In this document: one piece after another, positions 50,771-59,005 of the stretch
Position numbering within the stretch: position 1 is the first letter of the stretch
How the letters are laid out: every line of letters starts with the position of its first letter
Origin: Variovorax paradoxus
GTDB taxonomy: Bacteria > Pseudomonadota > Gammaproteobacteria > Burkholderiales > Burkholderiaceae_C
DNA: 64,000 nucleotides
Assembly: GCF_024734665.1 (NCBI RefSeq)
Contig: NZ_CP102931.1
Location: 866,001-930,000 of the forward strand
Direction: 5' to 3'
The notes under the pieces: generated by a model
Seen by the model: only the letters and a program-made list of their open reading frames with translations
What the model was told of the DNA's origin: nothing
Database searches by the model: none
Translations under genes and position numbers: made by a program

Positions 50771-52294
50771 TCAGCTCACGATGCCCAGGTGCCACGGCAC
50801 GAACTCGTGGTCGCCCAGGCCCAGCGTCTCGCTCTTGGTCGGCTCGCCCGAAGCGTGGCGCAGGATCTGCTCGAAGATCTGCTGGCCCAGTTCGGGCACG
50901 GAGAGTTCGCCATCGATCACCACGCCGCAGTTGATGTCCATGTCTTCCTCGAGGCGGCGGAACATCGGCGTGTTGCTCGCGAGCTTGATCGTCGGCGCGG
51001 GCTTGCTGCCGAACATCGAGCCGCGTCCGGTGGTGAAGCAGATCAGCTGCGCGCCGCTGGCGATCTGCCCCGTTGCGGCCACCGGGTCGTAGCCCGGCGA
51101 GTCCATGAAGACGAAGCCGGGCTCGTCGATGGGCTCGGCGTATTCGTACACCGCGCGCAGCGGCGTGGTGCCGCCCTTCATCGCGGAGCCCAGCGATTTC
51201 TCGAAGATGTTGGCCAAGCCGCCGGCCTGGTTGCCGTGGCCCACCACGCCGTTGAATTGCGCGTTCTGGCCAGCCGCGTAGCGCTCCCACCATGCGAGCC
51301 GGTCGAGCAGCTTCTGCCCGACCTCCGGCGTTGCGGCGCGGCGCGTGAGCATGAATTCCACGCCGTGGATCTCGGGCGTCTCCGACAGGATGGCCGTGCC
51401 ACCGTGGCGCACCAGCACGTCCATCGCCGCGCCCAGAGCCGGGTTGGCGGTGATGGCCGAGAAGCCATCGGAGCCGCCGCATTCGAGCCCGATCTTCAGG
51501 TGGTGCGCGCCCACGCGCGTGCGCCGCGCGGCGTTGGCCTCGGGCAGCATTTCTTCGATGGCGCGGATGCCGGCCTCGATGGTCTGGCGCGTGCCGCCCA
51601 CCTCCTGCATCACCAGCGTGCGCATCAGTCGGCCCGCTTCGAGCCCTTGCGAATCGACCAGCGCATCGACCTGGTTGCGCTCGCAGCCCAGGCCCACGAT
51701 CAGCACGCCGGCCAGGTTCGGGTGTCGCGCATAGCCCGCCAGTGTGCGGCGCAGCACGTCGAAATGCTCGCTCGGCGACGACATGCCGCAGCCACTGGTC
51801 TGCGCGAAGGCGGCCACGCCATCCACGTTGGGAAAGGCAGCCATGCGCTCGGACGTGAAGTGCGCGGCAATGCGCTTGATGACCGTGGCCGAGCAGTTCA
51901 CCGACGACAGGATGCCGATGAAGTTGCGCGTACCGACCCCGCCGCCGGCTCGCTCGAAGCCCATGAAGGTCGCGCGCTCGGCAACTGGTACGAAGTCCAC
52001 CGGGCGCACGTCCTGGCAGAAGGCCGGATCGCGGTAGCTGTCGACCAGCGTGAGGTTGTGGCTGTGTACGTAGTCGCCGGCCTGCAGGTCGCGCGAAGCC
52101 ACCCCGATCACCGTGTCGTACTTCTTCACTTCCTCGCCGGCCGCAATGGCGCGCGACGCGATCTTGTGGCCGGCGGGAATCTGCGCCCTGGCGCGCACGC
52201 CGAATTCGGCGATGGTCTCGCCCAGGGCAATGGCGCTCTTGGCGACCAGCACGTTGTCGTTCGGGTGCAGGCGAAGCAGGGGGCTGTCGTTCAT
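50771..52294 (-). CDS. UxaA/GarD-family sugar-acid dehydratase
   Basis: A 507-residue enzyme with an N-terminal SAF domain (about 1-95; LHPNDNVLVAKSAIALGETI, ending YVHSHNLTL) and the large UxaA-type domain (about 105-507; GVGTRNFIGILSSVNCSA, GLECGGSDGFSAITANPALG, FTTGRGSMFGSKPAPTIK). These Fe(II)-dependent enzymes dehydrate altronate or galactarate to keto-deoxy acids. The two domains are fused, as in E. coli UxaA and GarD. The aldolase two genes downstream favours galactarate or a related aldarate. It starts 55 bp after the Bug receptor gene. Confidence 0.92.
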   Translation of the reverse strand: MNDSPLLRLHPNDNVLVAKSAIALGETIAEFGVRARAQIPAGHKIASRAIAAGEEVKKYDTVIGVASRDLQAGDYVHSHNLTLVDSYRDPAFCQDVRPVDFVPVAERATFMGFERAGGGVGTRNFIGILSSVNCSATVIKRIAAHFTSERMAAFPNVDGVAAFAQTSGCGMSSPSEHFDVLRRTLAGYARHPNLAGVLIVGLGCERNQVDALVDSQGLEAGRLMRTLVMQEVGGTRQTIEAGIRAIEEMLPEANAARRTRVGAHHLKIGLECGGSDGFSAITANPALGAAMDVLVRHGGTAILSETPEIHGVEFMLTRRAATPEVGQKLLDRLAWWERYAAGQNAQFNGVVGHGNQAGGLANIFEKSLGSAMKGGTTPLRAVYEYAEPIDEPGFVFMDSPGYDPVAATGQIASGAQLICFTTGRGSMFGSKPAPTIKLASNTPMFRRLEEDMDINCGVVIDGELSVPELGQQIFEQILRHASGEPTKSETLGLGDHEFVPWHLGIVS

Positions 52295-52349
52295 GGCGTG
52301 GCGTGGGGTTGCTTCGAGCAGGTTCGGATGCCGGTGGGCGAAGGCTTCA

Positions 52350-53345
52350 TCAGCCCTTTTCCATCAGCTCCTTGAGGTTGAGCTTGCGGATCAGGTCGGT
52401 CTCTTGCCGGTACACGGTCTGCACGTACTTCTGGTAGTCGGGGCCGTCCTGGTACATGACGGGCGCATCGATGCTTTCCGCCACCTTGCGGAATTCTTCG
52501 CTGTTGACGGCTGTGCGGAACGCATCGCGCAGCCGCTTCTCGACTGCGGGCGGCAGGCCTTTGGGCGCACCGATACCGTTGGGCGCTTCCACCACCACGT
52601 CGAAGCCGAGTTCCTTGAGCGTGGGCGTGTCCTTGAAGCGCGGCGTGCGCGCCTCGCCCCAGGTGGCGAGCAGGCGCAGCTTGCCGCTTTCGACGTGCGG
52701 CGCCCACGAGCTGCTGTCGGCCAGCATGTCGACCTGTTCGCCCAGCACGTCCTGCAGCGCGGCCGAACCGCCCTTGTAGGCGATGGCGTTGAACTTCACG
52801 CCGGCGGCCTGCGCGAACTGTTCCATGCCCACGTGCGTGGCGCCGCCGATGCCGGCATGCGCATAGGTGATGGTGCCGGGGTGGGCCTTGGCCTGCGCCA
52901 CCGCGTCGCGCAGCGACTTGAATGGTGAGCGCGCCGGCACGGCAATGCCGAAGGTCTGGCCTGAAGTGCGCGCGAGGTAGGTGAGGTCTTTCAGCGGATC
53001 GAGTTGCACGGTGCCGATCTGGGAGAAGCGCGTGACCGAGATCGGTATCTGGCCGATGGTGTAGCCGTCTGGCCGCGCCGAGGCCAGGGCCTTGGTGCCG
53101 ATCATTCCCGAGGCACCTGCGCGGTTTTCCAGCGCAATGGGCTGCCCGAGTTCGCGTGCGGCGATCTGGCAGATGATGCGCATCGACCGGTCGGCCGTGC
53201 CGCCCGCGGGCCACGGGCAGATGAATGTGAGGGGGCGTTCGGGGTAGTCGGCGGCCAGCGCGCGAGCGGGGGCGGTGGCGAGCGCGGCGGCGCCAAGACC
53301 GCCCAGCACGAGCTGACGCCGCGCCATGTTGCGAGGGGTTTTCAT
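52350..53345 (-). CDS. Bug/TctC-type solute-binding receptor of the sugar-acid operon
   Basis: A 331-residue periplasmic receptor of the tripartite tricarboxylate family (Bug). The leader MKTPRNMARRQLVLGGLG... is Tat-like and cleaves near ALAAD; the mature start YPERPLTFICPWPAGGTADRSMR is typical. No TctA or TctB membrane gene is nearby. It is first in the operon leading to the dehydratase, dehydrogenase and aldolase, and divergent from the LysR gene at 53485, so its ligand is probably the same sugar acid. Confidence 0.9.
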   Translation of the reverse strand: MKTPRNMARRQLVLGGLGAAALATAPARALAADYPERPLTFICPWPAGGTADRSMRIICQIAARELGQPIALENRAGASGMIGTKALASARPDGYTIGQIPISVTRFSQIGTVQLDPLKDLTYLARTSGQTFGIAVPARSPFKSLRDAVAQAKAHPGTITYAHAGIGGATHVGMEQFAQAAGVKFNAIAYKGGSAALQDVLGEQVDMLADSSSWAPHVESGKLRLLATWGEARTPRFKDTPTLKELGFDVVVEAPNGIGAPKGLPPAVEKRLRDAFRTAVNSEEFRKVAESIDAPVMYQDGPDYQKYVQTVYRQETDLIRKLNLKELMEKG

Positions 53346-53429
53346 CGTTGTCTCCAGAAATCGTTGTTCGGCAAGCACAGCGGATTCTTCCGGAGACAAT
53401 CATTGCCATCCAATGAAATAGCGGACTCT

Positions 53430-53453
53430 CTTCATGAGCTCCAGGTTATGAAG
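53430..53453. promoter_or_regulatory. Candidate LysR binding site in the divergent promoter region
   Basis: CTTCAT (53430-53435) and ATGAAG (53448-53453) form a perfect inverted repeat with a 12-bp spacer, a layout close to the LysR-type T-N11-A box. It is 32 bp upstream of the LysR start and 85 bp upstream of the Bug receptor start. Confidence 0.5.
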
Positions 53454-53484
53454 AAGAAAGCCCGCTCAAAACCCCTGCGACCCC

Positions 53485-54417
53485 ATGAGCCAGATCGACC
53501 GCGTTCTTCGTTCCAACCTCAAGCTGCGTCATCTGCAACTGCTGGTGGCGTTGGATGAGTTCCGCCACCTCGGGCGGGTTTCGGAGTTTCTTTCGATCAC
53601 GCAGCCGGCCGTTTCGAAGATGCTGGCAGAGATCGAGCGCATGTTCGATCTGAAACTGTTCACGCGCTCCACGCGCGGCACCGAGCCCACGCCCTTCGGC
53701 GTCACGGTGGTGCGCTTTGCGCGCTCGGTGCTGGCCGACTACCAGCGCACGCGCGACGAGATCGACGCCGTGGCCAGCGGCGGTGCCGGCCGCACCAGCG
53801 TGGGCGCGATGGTGGTGGCCACGCCGAGCCTGCTCGTCAAGGCCATCCAGCAGCTCAAGAAGCAGTCGGCACTGACCACCGTGATGGTGGAAGAGGGCGA
53901 CCTCACACGGCTGCTCCCCCGCCTGCGCGTGGGCGAACTCGACCTGATCGTCGGCCGGCTGGAGCCCGGCTATGCCTCGCCGGACCTGGAGACCGAGGCC
54001 CTCTACACAGAGCCGATGTGCATCGTGGTGAGCCCCGGGCATCCGTTGGCGCAGGCTGCCAGGCCGAGCTGGAAGATGCTCGCCGAACTGCCCTGGGTGG
54101 TGCCCCCGCCGTGGGCTTCGTCACGCTCGAAGCTGGCCCAGATGTTCTACAAGCACCGCCTCGTGCCGCCGGCGGACATCGTCGAGACCGCTTCGTTTCT
54201 CGTCACGTTGTCCGTCATGCATGAGCGGCCGGCCGTGGGGTTCCTCGCGCGAAGCGTCGCCCGGCACTTTGCGAAGCAGGGGCAGCTGTGCATCCTGAAG
54301 ATCAACGTGCCGATCGAGCTTCCGCCGGTGGGCATCATCACGCTGCGGGGGCGTTCGCAGACGCCCGCCAGTCAGCTCCTGATGGAGTGCCTGCGAAAGG
54401 TTGCGCCGTCGCGTTAG
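53485..54417 (+). CDS. LysR-family regulator of the sugar-acid operon
   Basis: A 310-residue LysR-type regulator: winged helix-turn-helix at about 10-70 (LKLRHLQLLVALDEFRHLG, FLSITQPAVSKMLAEIE) and effector domain at about 95-300. It is divergent from the dehydratase-aldolase operon and probably activates it in response to a sugar acid or its keto-deoxy product. Its stop codon overlaps, base for base, the stop of the convergent UspA gene. Confidence 0.92.
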   Translation: MSQIDRVLRSNLKLRHLQLLVALDEFRHLGRVSEFLSITQPAVSKMLAEIERMFDLKLFTRSTRGTEPTPFGVTVVRFARSVLADYQRTRDEIDAVASGGAGRTSVGAMVVATPSLLVKAIQQLKKQSALTTVMVEEGDLTRLLPRLRVGELDLIVGRLEPGYASPDLETEALYTEPMCIVVSPGHPLAQAARPSWKMLAELPWVVPPPWASSRSKLAQMFYKHRLVPPADIVETASFLVTLSVMHERPAVGFLARSVARHFAKQGQLCILKINVPIELPPVGIITLRGRSQTPASQLLMECLRKVAPSR

Positions 54418-54860
54418 CGCAGCACCAGCACCGGAATGTGCGAGTGCGTCAGCACATGCAGCGTCTCGCTGCCCATCAGCAGGCGCGCCAGGCTGCGCCG
54501 TCCGTGCGAGGCCATCACGATCAGGTCGCACTGCTGGTTCTTTGCGGTCGTGATGATGGCCTCGGCCACCTGGTTCGACTTCATGACGATGGCCTGCGGG
54601 TTGCGAACGCCCTTGGCGCCCGCAGTGGCCACGACCTTGTCGACCAGTTGCTGCGCGGCGCGGTCCGTATGCTCCTGAGTGGCCTGGATGTCCCGCTGGC
54701 TCAGCATCATCGAGCCTTCGAAGTAGCCGACTGGCTCGATGTGCGCGACGGTGACGCTCACCAGTTCCGCGTTGGTCAACAGGGCCAGGTCGACGGCGGC
54801 GTTGACTGCTTGCTCCGACAGCGCGGAGCCGTCGGTTGCGACAAGAACACGCTTGTACAT
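54414..54860 (-). CDS. Universal stress protein (UspA family)
   Basis: A 148-residue single-domain Usp protein. It starts YKRVLVATDGSALSEQAVNAA and ends with the ATP-binding pattern MASHGRRSLARLLMGSETLHVL (G-x2-x9-G-S/T type) followed by PVLVLR, so it probably binds ATP. The ATG at 54860 is preferred over an extension to 54899 that does not fit the family start. It is convergent with the LysR gene, and the two share the TTAG at their ends. A 13-residue loop at about 48-60 (SMMLSQRDIQATQ) is typical of longer-loop Usp proteins. Confidence 0.9.
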   Translation of the reverse strand: MYKRVLVATDGSALSEQAVNAAVDLALLTNAELVSVTVAHIEPVGYFEGSMMLSQRDIQATQEHTDRAAQQLVDKVVATAGAKGVRNPQAIVMKSNQVAEAIITTAKNQQCDLIVMASHGRRSLARLLMGSETLHVLTHSHIPVLVLR

Positions 54861-54992
54861 GGCAGGCTCCTTGGCCCCCGGCACCGCGGGTGCCCTCATG
54901 TTCAGTCTAGTTCGCGATCGCGGTCATGCAAGGCCCTTCAGTTTTCGCCTCGGCTGCCGATAACCCTCTTGAGGACACAACAGAGGACCCAG

Positions 54993-55355
54993 ATGCTGAA
55001 TGCCATCAGTGCGACCGGCAGCGCCAGAAGCGGAGGCGACGTCAACGCCGAAATCGCGAAGATCCAGCGCCAGATCACGACGACTCAGAAGCAGATCGCG
55101 GAAACGCAGGGTCAGCTGCTCGGCACACCCGAGGGCGATGCACGCGATGCGATCCGGCTGCAGCTCGACGCGCTGGCGGCCCGGCTTGCCATGCTGCAGC
55201 AGCAGATGAATGCGCTGCGCACGGCCAGCGTTCAAAAGAGCGCGATGGCTTCGATGGACGAGAGCGACAGCAGCAGTGGCAGCACATCGCAGCGTGTCAG
55301 TGCCGGTGGCGCTGGCGGCACTTCGATCGGCAGCATGCTGGACGTGAAGGCCTGA
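54993..55355 (+). CDS. FlxA-like coiled-coil protein
   Basis: A 120-residue hydrophilic protein dominated by a coiled coil (about residues 15-80, Gln/Ala-rich, e.g. EIAKIQRQITTTQKQIAETQ) with a Ser/Gly-rich tail, as in the FlxA-like family. GAGGA precedes the ATG. No signal peptide or membrane helix is visible. Its function is unknown. It stands alone between the divergent UspA gene and the convergent MarR gene. Confidence 0.7.
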   Translation: MLNAISATGSARSGGDVNAEIAKIQRQITTTQKQIAETQGQLLGTPEGDARDAIRLQLDALAARLAMLQQQMNALRTASVQKSAMASMDESDSSSGSTSQRVSAGGAGGTSIGSMLDVKA

Positions 55356-55356
55356 C

Positions 55357-55905
55357 TCAGCCTCCGCGCTCCGGCCACCGGTGCCGCGTGCCCCCCGAGC
55401 GCCGGTCCGCCTTCTCCATGACGACGCCCTGCACGAGCAACTGCTCTCCGCGTTGTTCCAGGTGCTGCAGGCAGCGAAGAAAGACATCGAGATCCGCAGG
55501 CTCGATGCCTTCGAGCAATTCGGTGTTCAGCCCCGCGATCCGGGGGAACAGCCTGCCGAACAACTGCTGGCCCGAAGCGCTCAGCCGCACGTGCACTTCG
55601 CGGCGGTCCTGAGCGTCCTGTCGCCGCACCACCAGCTTCTTGTCGACCAGGCTGCGCAGTCCGCGCGAAGTGCGCACGCGGTCCAGGTGCAGGTGCGTGG
55701 CCAGCGTCGACGAAGTCATCTCGCCCTCCTGCGCCAGCGTGGCAATCATTCCCCACTCGCGGCGCGTGATGCCGAAGCCTCCTTCGACCAGGCGGGTTGC
55801 CATGCCGTTGCCCGAGCGCATGGCTCGTGCCAGGCGGTACAGCAGCAGGTCGTTCAGGGAACGGGGCGCGCGCAACGCTGCCGCATCGGGAAAAGCTTGT
55901 TGCAT
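55357..55905 (-). CDS. MarR-family regulator
   Basis: A 182-residue MarR-type winged-helix regulator with GFGITRREWGMIATLAQEG, SSTLATHLHLDRVRTSRGLRSL (recognition helix, about 72-93) and the wing region VVRRQDAQDRREVHVRLS. The ATG at 55905 lies close to a perfect operator palindrome at 55958. It is divergent from the Bug receptor gene at 56094 and probably represses both, with release by an aromatic or organic acid. Confidence 0.9.
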   Translation of the reverse strand: MQQAFPDAAALRAPRSLNDLLLYRLARAMRSGNGMATRLVEGGFGITRREWGMIATLAQEGEMTSSTLATHLHLDRVRTSRGLRSLVDKKLVVRRQDAQDRREVHVRLSASGQQLFGRLFPRIAGLNTELLEGIEPADLDVFLRCLQHLEQRGEQLLVQGVVMEKADRRSGGTRHRWPERGG

Positions 55906-55957
55906 ACGGATGAAAAGTGGGATGGGGAGTGTGGTTCGCCCGCCTCGGAGCACCGGT

Positions 55958-55974
55958 AGTTGATTAGATCAACT
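55958..55974. promoter_or_regulatory. MarR-type operator
   Basis: AGTTGAT-TAG-ATCAACT is a perfect 7-bp inverted repeat with a 3-bp spacer, the layout known for MarR-family operators (TTGAT-N3-ATCAA). It sits 53 bp upstream of the MarR gene and 120 bp upstream of the divergent Bug receptor gene. Confidence 0.75.
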
Positions 55975-56093
55975 GTTTGCCCATACGTATAAACCGGTAA
56001 CAAATTTGAACGAACAGAAACATTCTTGGCGCGCGATTTTCGCCGTGAAAACTCGCGCGCGCCCGTTCACGACAACCGCTCGCAGGAGATCCG

Positions 56094-57080
56094 ATGCCCG
56101 CATTTCTTTCCAGGCGCAAGCTCATCATGGCGTGGGGCATTGCCCTGGCTGCTTGCGCTCCCATGGTCCACGCCCAGGCGCCCGCCGCGCTGGACGGCGG
56201 GCCGATCACCCTCGTGGTCGGCTATGCGCCGGGCGGCAGCACCGACCGCATCGCGCGCCTGATCGCCGAGCGGCTGACGCCCAAGCTCGGCGTTCAGGTG
56301 ACCGTGGAAAACCGCCCGGGCGAGGGCGGCCGGCTTGCGGCCAAGGAAGTGAAGCGCACCCCCGCTGGGCAGAACGTGCTGATGCTCGGCAACCCCGCCG
56401 TGATGGTGGTCGCGCCGCTGGTCTTCAAGGACGCGGGCTACGACCCCGACAAGGACTTCGTGCCCGTGTCGCAGGTCAGCAGCTACGACTTCGCACTCGC
56501 GGTCGGCAACAAGCTCCAGCTCGACCGCGCGATGTTTCTCGTCAGCCGGCTATGGGCGCATCCGGAAGAAGCGATTTTCGGCGTGCCCGCCACCGGCAGC
56601 CTGCCCCACTTCTTCGGCCTGATGGTGGGCGATGCGCTGAGCGTGCAGCCGCAGATCAAGGGCTACGGCGGCTCGGCGCCGCTGGCGGCCGACCTGAGCG
56701 GCGGCAGCCTGCCGATTGCCATCGACACGCTCGATTCGCTCTATCCCCAGCACGTGGCCGGCAAGATCCGCATCTTGGCTACCTCGGGCAAGAAGCGCGC
56801 GAGCTTCGCGCCCAACATCCCCATCTTCCGCGAAGCCGGCATGAAGATCGATGCCGACGGCTGGAACACCTTCTTCGCGCCCAGCACCATGCCGCCCGCC
56901 AAGGTGCAACTGCTGGCCAACGCGATCCGCGACGTCATGAAAGACCCGGGCCTGCAGAAGGCGGCCGACGCGCTCTACATCACGCCCGTGGTCAGCAATG
57001 CGGCCGAGACTGCGCAGATGCTCAAGGCCTTTCGCGCGCAATGGGAGCCCGTTGTACGGCGCTCCGGATTTCAGCCCTGA
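56094..57080 (+). CDS. Bug/TctC-type solute-binding receptor under MarR control
   Basis: A 328-residue periplasmic receptor of the Bug family with a signal peptide (about 1-27, ending MVHAQ) and the typical ITLVVGYAPGGSTDRIARLIAERL and VENRPGEGG openings. AGGAG precedes the ATG. There are no TctA or TctB genes beside it. It is convergent with the tartrate dehydratase gene, ending 13 bp from it. The ligand is presumably an organic acid. Confidence 0.9.
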   Translation: MPAFLSRRKLIMAWGIALAACAPMVHAQAPAALDGGPITLVVGYAPGGSTDRIARLIAERLTPKLGVQVTVENRPGEGGRLAAKEVKRTPAGQNVLMLGNPAVMVVAPLVFKDAGYDPDKDFVPVSQVSSYDFALAVGNKLQLDRAMFLVSRLWAHPEEAIFGVPATGSLPHFFGLMVGDALSVQPQIKGYGGSAPLAADLSGGSLPIAIDTLDSLYPQHVAGKIRILATSGKKRASFAPNIPIFREAGMKIDADGWNTFFAPSTMPPAKVQLLANAIRDVMKDPGLQKAADALYITPVVSNAAETAQMLKAFRAQWEPVVRRSGFQP

Positions 57081-57092
57081 GACCTTCTTTCG

Positions 57093-58259
57093 TCAGGCAG
57101 CAAGCGCCCGCATCTCCGCAATGAGATCGGCCTTGCCCTCGAAGCCGATGCCCGGCAGCGGCGGCAGCGTGACGTAGCCGTTGTCCACCTTCACGCCATC
57201 GGGGAAGCCGCCGTAGGGCTGGAACAGGTCGGGGTAGCTCTCGTTGCCGCCGAGCCCGAGGCCGGCCGCGATGGCTAGCGACATCTGGTGGCCGCCGTGC
57301 GGAATGCAGCGCGAGGGTGACCAGCCGTGCGCCTTCAGCATGTCGAGCGTGCGCAGGTACTCCACCAGCCCGTAGCTCAGCGCGCAGTCGAACTGCAGCC
57401 AGTCGCGGTCGGGGCGCATGCCGCCGTGGCGGATGAGGTTGCGCGCGTCCTGCATCGAGAACAGGTTCTCGCCCGTGGCCATGGGGCCGGCGTACACCTC
57501 GCCGAGTTTGGCCTGCAGTTCGTAGTCGAGCGGATCGCCGGCTTCCTCGTACCAGAACAGCGGGTACTGCGAGAGCGCGCGGCCGTAGTCGACGGCGGTC
57601 TTCAGGTCGAAGCGGCCGTTGGCGTCCACCGCCAGCTGCTGGCCGGGGCGGAGGATCTTCAGCACCGACTCGATGCGCTCGCAGTCTTCAGCGAGCGTGG
57701 CGCCGCCGATCTTCATCTTCACCACCGAGTAGCCGCGCTCCAGGTAGCTGGTCATCTCGCGCTGCAGCCCATCCACGCCTTTGCCGGGGTAGTAGTAGCC
57801 GCCCGCTGCATAGACGAACACGCGCGGGTTCGGCGTGCCGTTGCCGTAGCGCTCGGCCAGCAGCTGGTACAGCGGCTTGCCCGCGATCTTGGCGGTGGCG
57901 TCCCACACCGCCATGTCGATGGTGCCCACGGCCACCGAGCGCTCGCCGTGGCCGCCGGGCTTCTCGTTGATCATCATGCGGGCCCAGATCTTGTGCGGAT
58001 CGAGGTTGTCGCCGGTCTCGTCGAGCAGCGACGCGGGCTCGGCTTCGAGCAGGCGCGGCAGGAAGCGCTCGCGGATCAGCCCGCCCTGGCCGTAGCGGCC
58101 GTTTGAATTGAAGCCATAGCCGATGACGGGCTTGCCGTCGCGGATCACGTCGGTGACAACGGCCACGAGGCTCAGGGTCATCTTCGAGAAGTCGATGTAG
58201 GCGTTGCGGATGTCCGACTTGATGGGGCGGGTGGATTCGAGGATATTGACGATTTTCAT
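57093..58259 (-). CDS. tarD: D(-)-tartrate dehydratase (enolase superfamily)
   Basis: A 388-residue enolase-superfamily enzyme. It follows the Bradyrhizobium D-tartrate dehydratase pattern over its whole length as I recall it (opening IRNAYIDFSKMT, centre YAAGGYYYPGKG, end GGNESYPDLFQPYGG). The catalytic set is in place: K183 in KMKIGG, metal ligands D212, E238 and E264, and H321 in CIPHGGHQMS. It converts D-tartrate to oxaloacetate. It is the last gene of the group 60964-57093, 35 bp after the SDR gene. Confidence 0.9.
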   Translation of the reverse strand: MKIVNILESTRPIKSDIRNAYIDFSKMTLSLVAVVTDVIRDGKPVIGYGFNSNGRYGQGGLIRERFLPRLLEAEPASLLDETGDNLDPHKIWARMMINEKPGGHGERSVAVGTIDMAVWDATAKIAGKPLYQLLAERYGNGTPNPRVFVYAAGGYYYPGKGVDGLQREMTSYLERGYSVVKMKIGGATLAEDCERIESVLKILRPGQQLAVDANGRFDLKTAVDYGRALSQYPLFWYEEAGDPLDYELQAKLGEVYAGPMATGENLFSMQDARNLIRHGGMRPDRDWLQFDCALSYGLVEYLRTLDMLKAHGWSPSRCIPHGGHQMSLAIAAGLGLGGNESYPDLFQPYGGFPDGVKVDNGYVTLPPLPGIGFEGKADLIAEMRALAA

Positions 58260-58294
58260 GGTCGGGTTCGGGGGATGGAGAAAGCAAAAGACGT

Positions 58295-59005
58295 TCAGCG
58301 GTGCAGCGACGAGCCGCCGCAGATGGCGACGTCCTGCCCCGTGATGGCCGCCGCCGGTGGCGACAAAAGAAAGCCCACCAGCGCGGCGATTTCCTCGGGC
58401 TGTATCAGCCGGCCGATGGGTGGCATGCGCGGTGCGCTGCCCGCGCGGGCCGGGTCCTGCAGCATCGAGGTCTGCGTGGCGCCCGGCGACACCACGTTGA
58501 CGGTCACGCCCTGAGCCGCGACCTCCGCGGCCCAGCTGCGCGCGAGCGCGATCAGCGCCGCCTTGGTCGCGGCGTACTGGCCACGACCGGGCAGGCCTTG
58601 TGCGACGCGACTGCCGACGAACACGACGCGGCCATGGCCGCGCGCGGCCATCGCGGGCACGAGCGCATCGGCCAGCCGCGTGGCCGCGTCGACGTGCAGG
58701 CGCCACATCAGCTCGCCGCCCGCGTGGTCGAGCGAGCCCAGCGGGCCGACACGCAGCACGCCGGCCGCGTGCACCAGCGCATCGGCGTCCTGAAGCGCGG
58801 CGGCTGTGCGCGCGATGGCATCGGCATCGCACAGGTCGACAGCCACATGCGCGAAGCGCGCGTGAGACGACAACGTGGGCGCTGCCAGGTCGAGTCCGCT
58901 CACGCGCCAGCCCGCTTCCAGCAGGTGCGACGCGATGGCACAGCCGATGCCGCCGCTGCTGCCCGTCACCACCGCATGCGGTGCCGTGGCGGCTTCATTC
59001 GACAT
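58295..59005 (-). CDS. Short-chain dehydrogenase/reductase
   Basis: A 236-residue classical SDR with the cofactor motif TGSSGGIG (14-21) and the catalytic residues S132, Y144 and K148 (QYAATK), and a standard C-terminus. It should oxidise or reduce a hydroxyl or keto group with NAD(P)(H). The ATG at 59005 lies inside the end of the upstream Bug gene (11-bp overlap), so translation is coupled. In this group it may act on a hydroxy-acid intermediate; the substrate is unknown. Confidence 0.9.
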   Translation of the reverse strand: MSNEAATAPHAVVTGSSGGIGCAIASHLLEAGWRVSGLDLAAPTLSSHARFAHVAVDLCDADAIARTAAALQDADALVHAAGVLRVGPLGSLDHAGGELMWRLHVDAATRLADALVPAMAARGHGRVVFVGSRVAQGLPGRGQYAATKAALIALARSWAAEVAAQGVTVNVVSPGATQTSMLQDPARAGSAPRMPPIGRLIQPEEIAALVGFLLSPPAAAITGQDVAICGGSSLHR

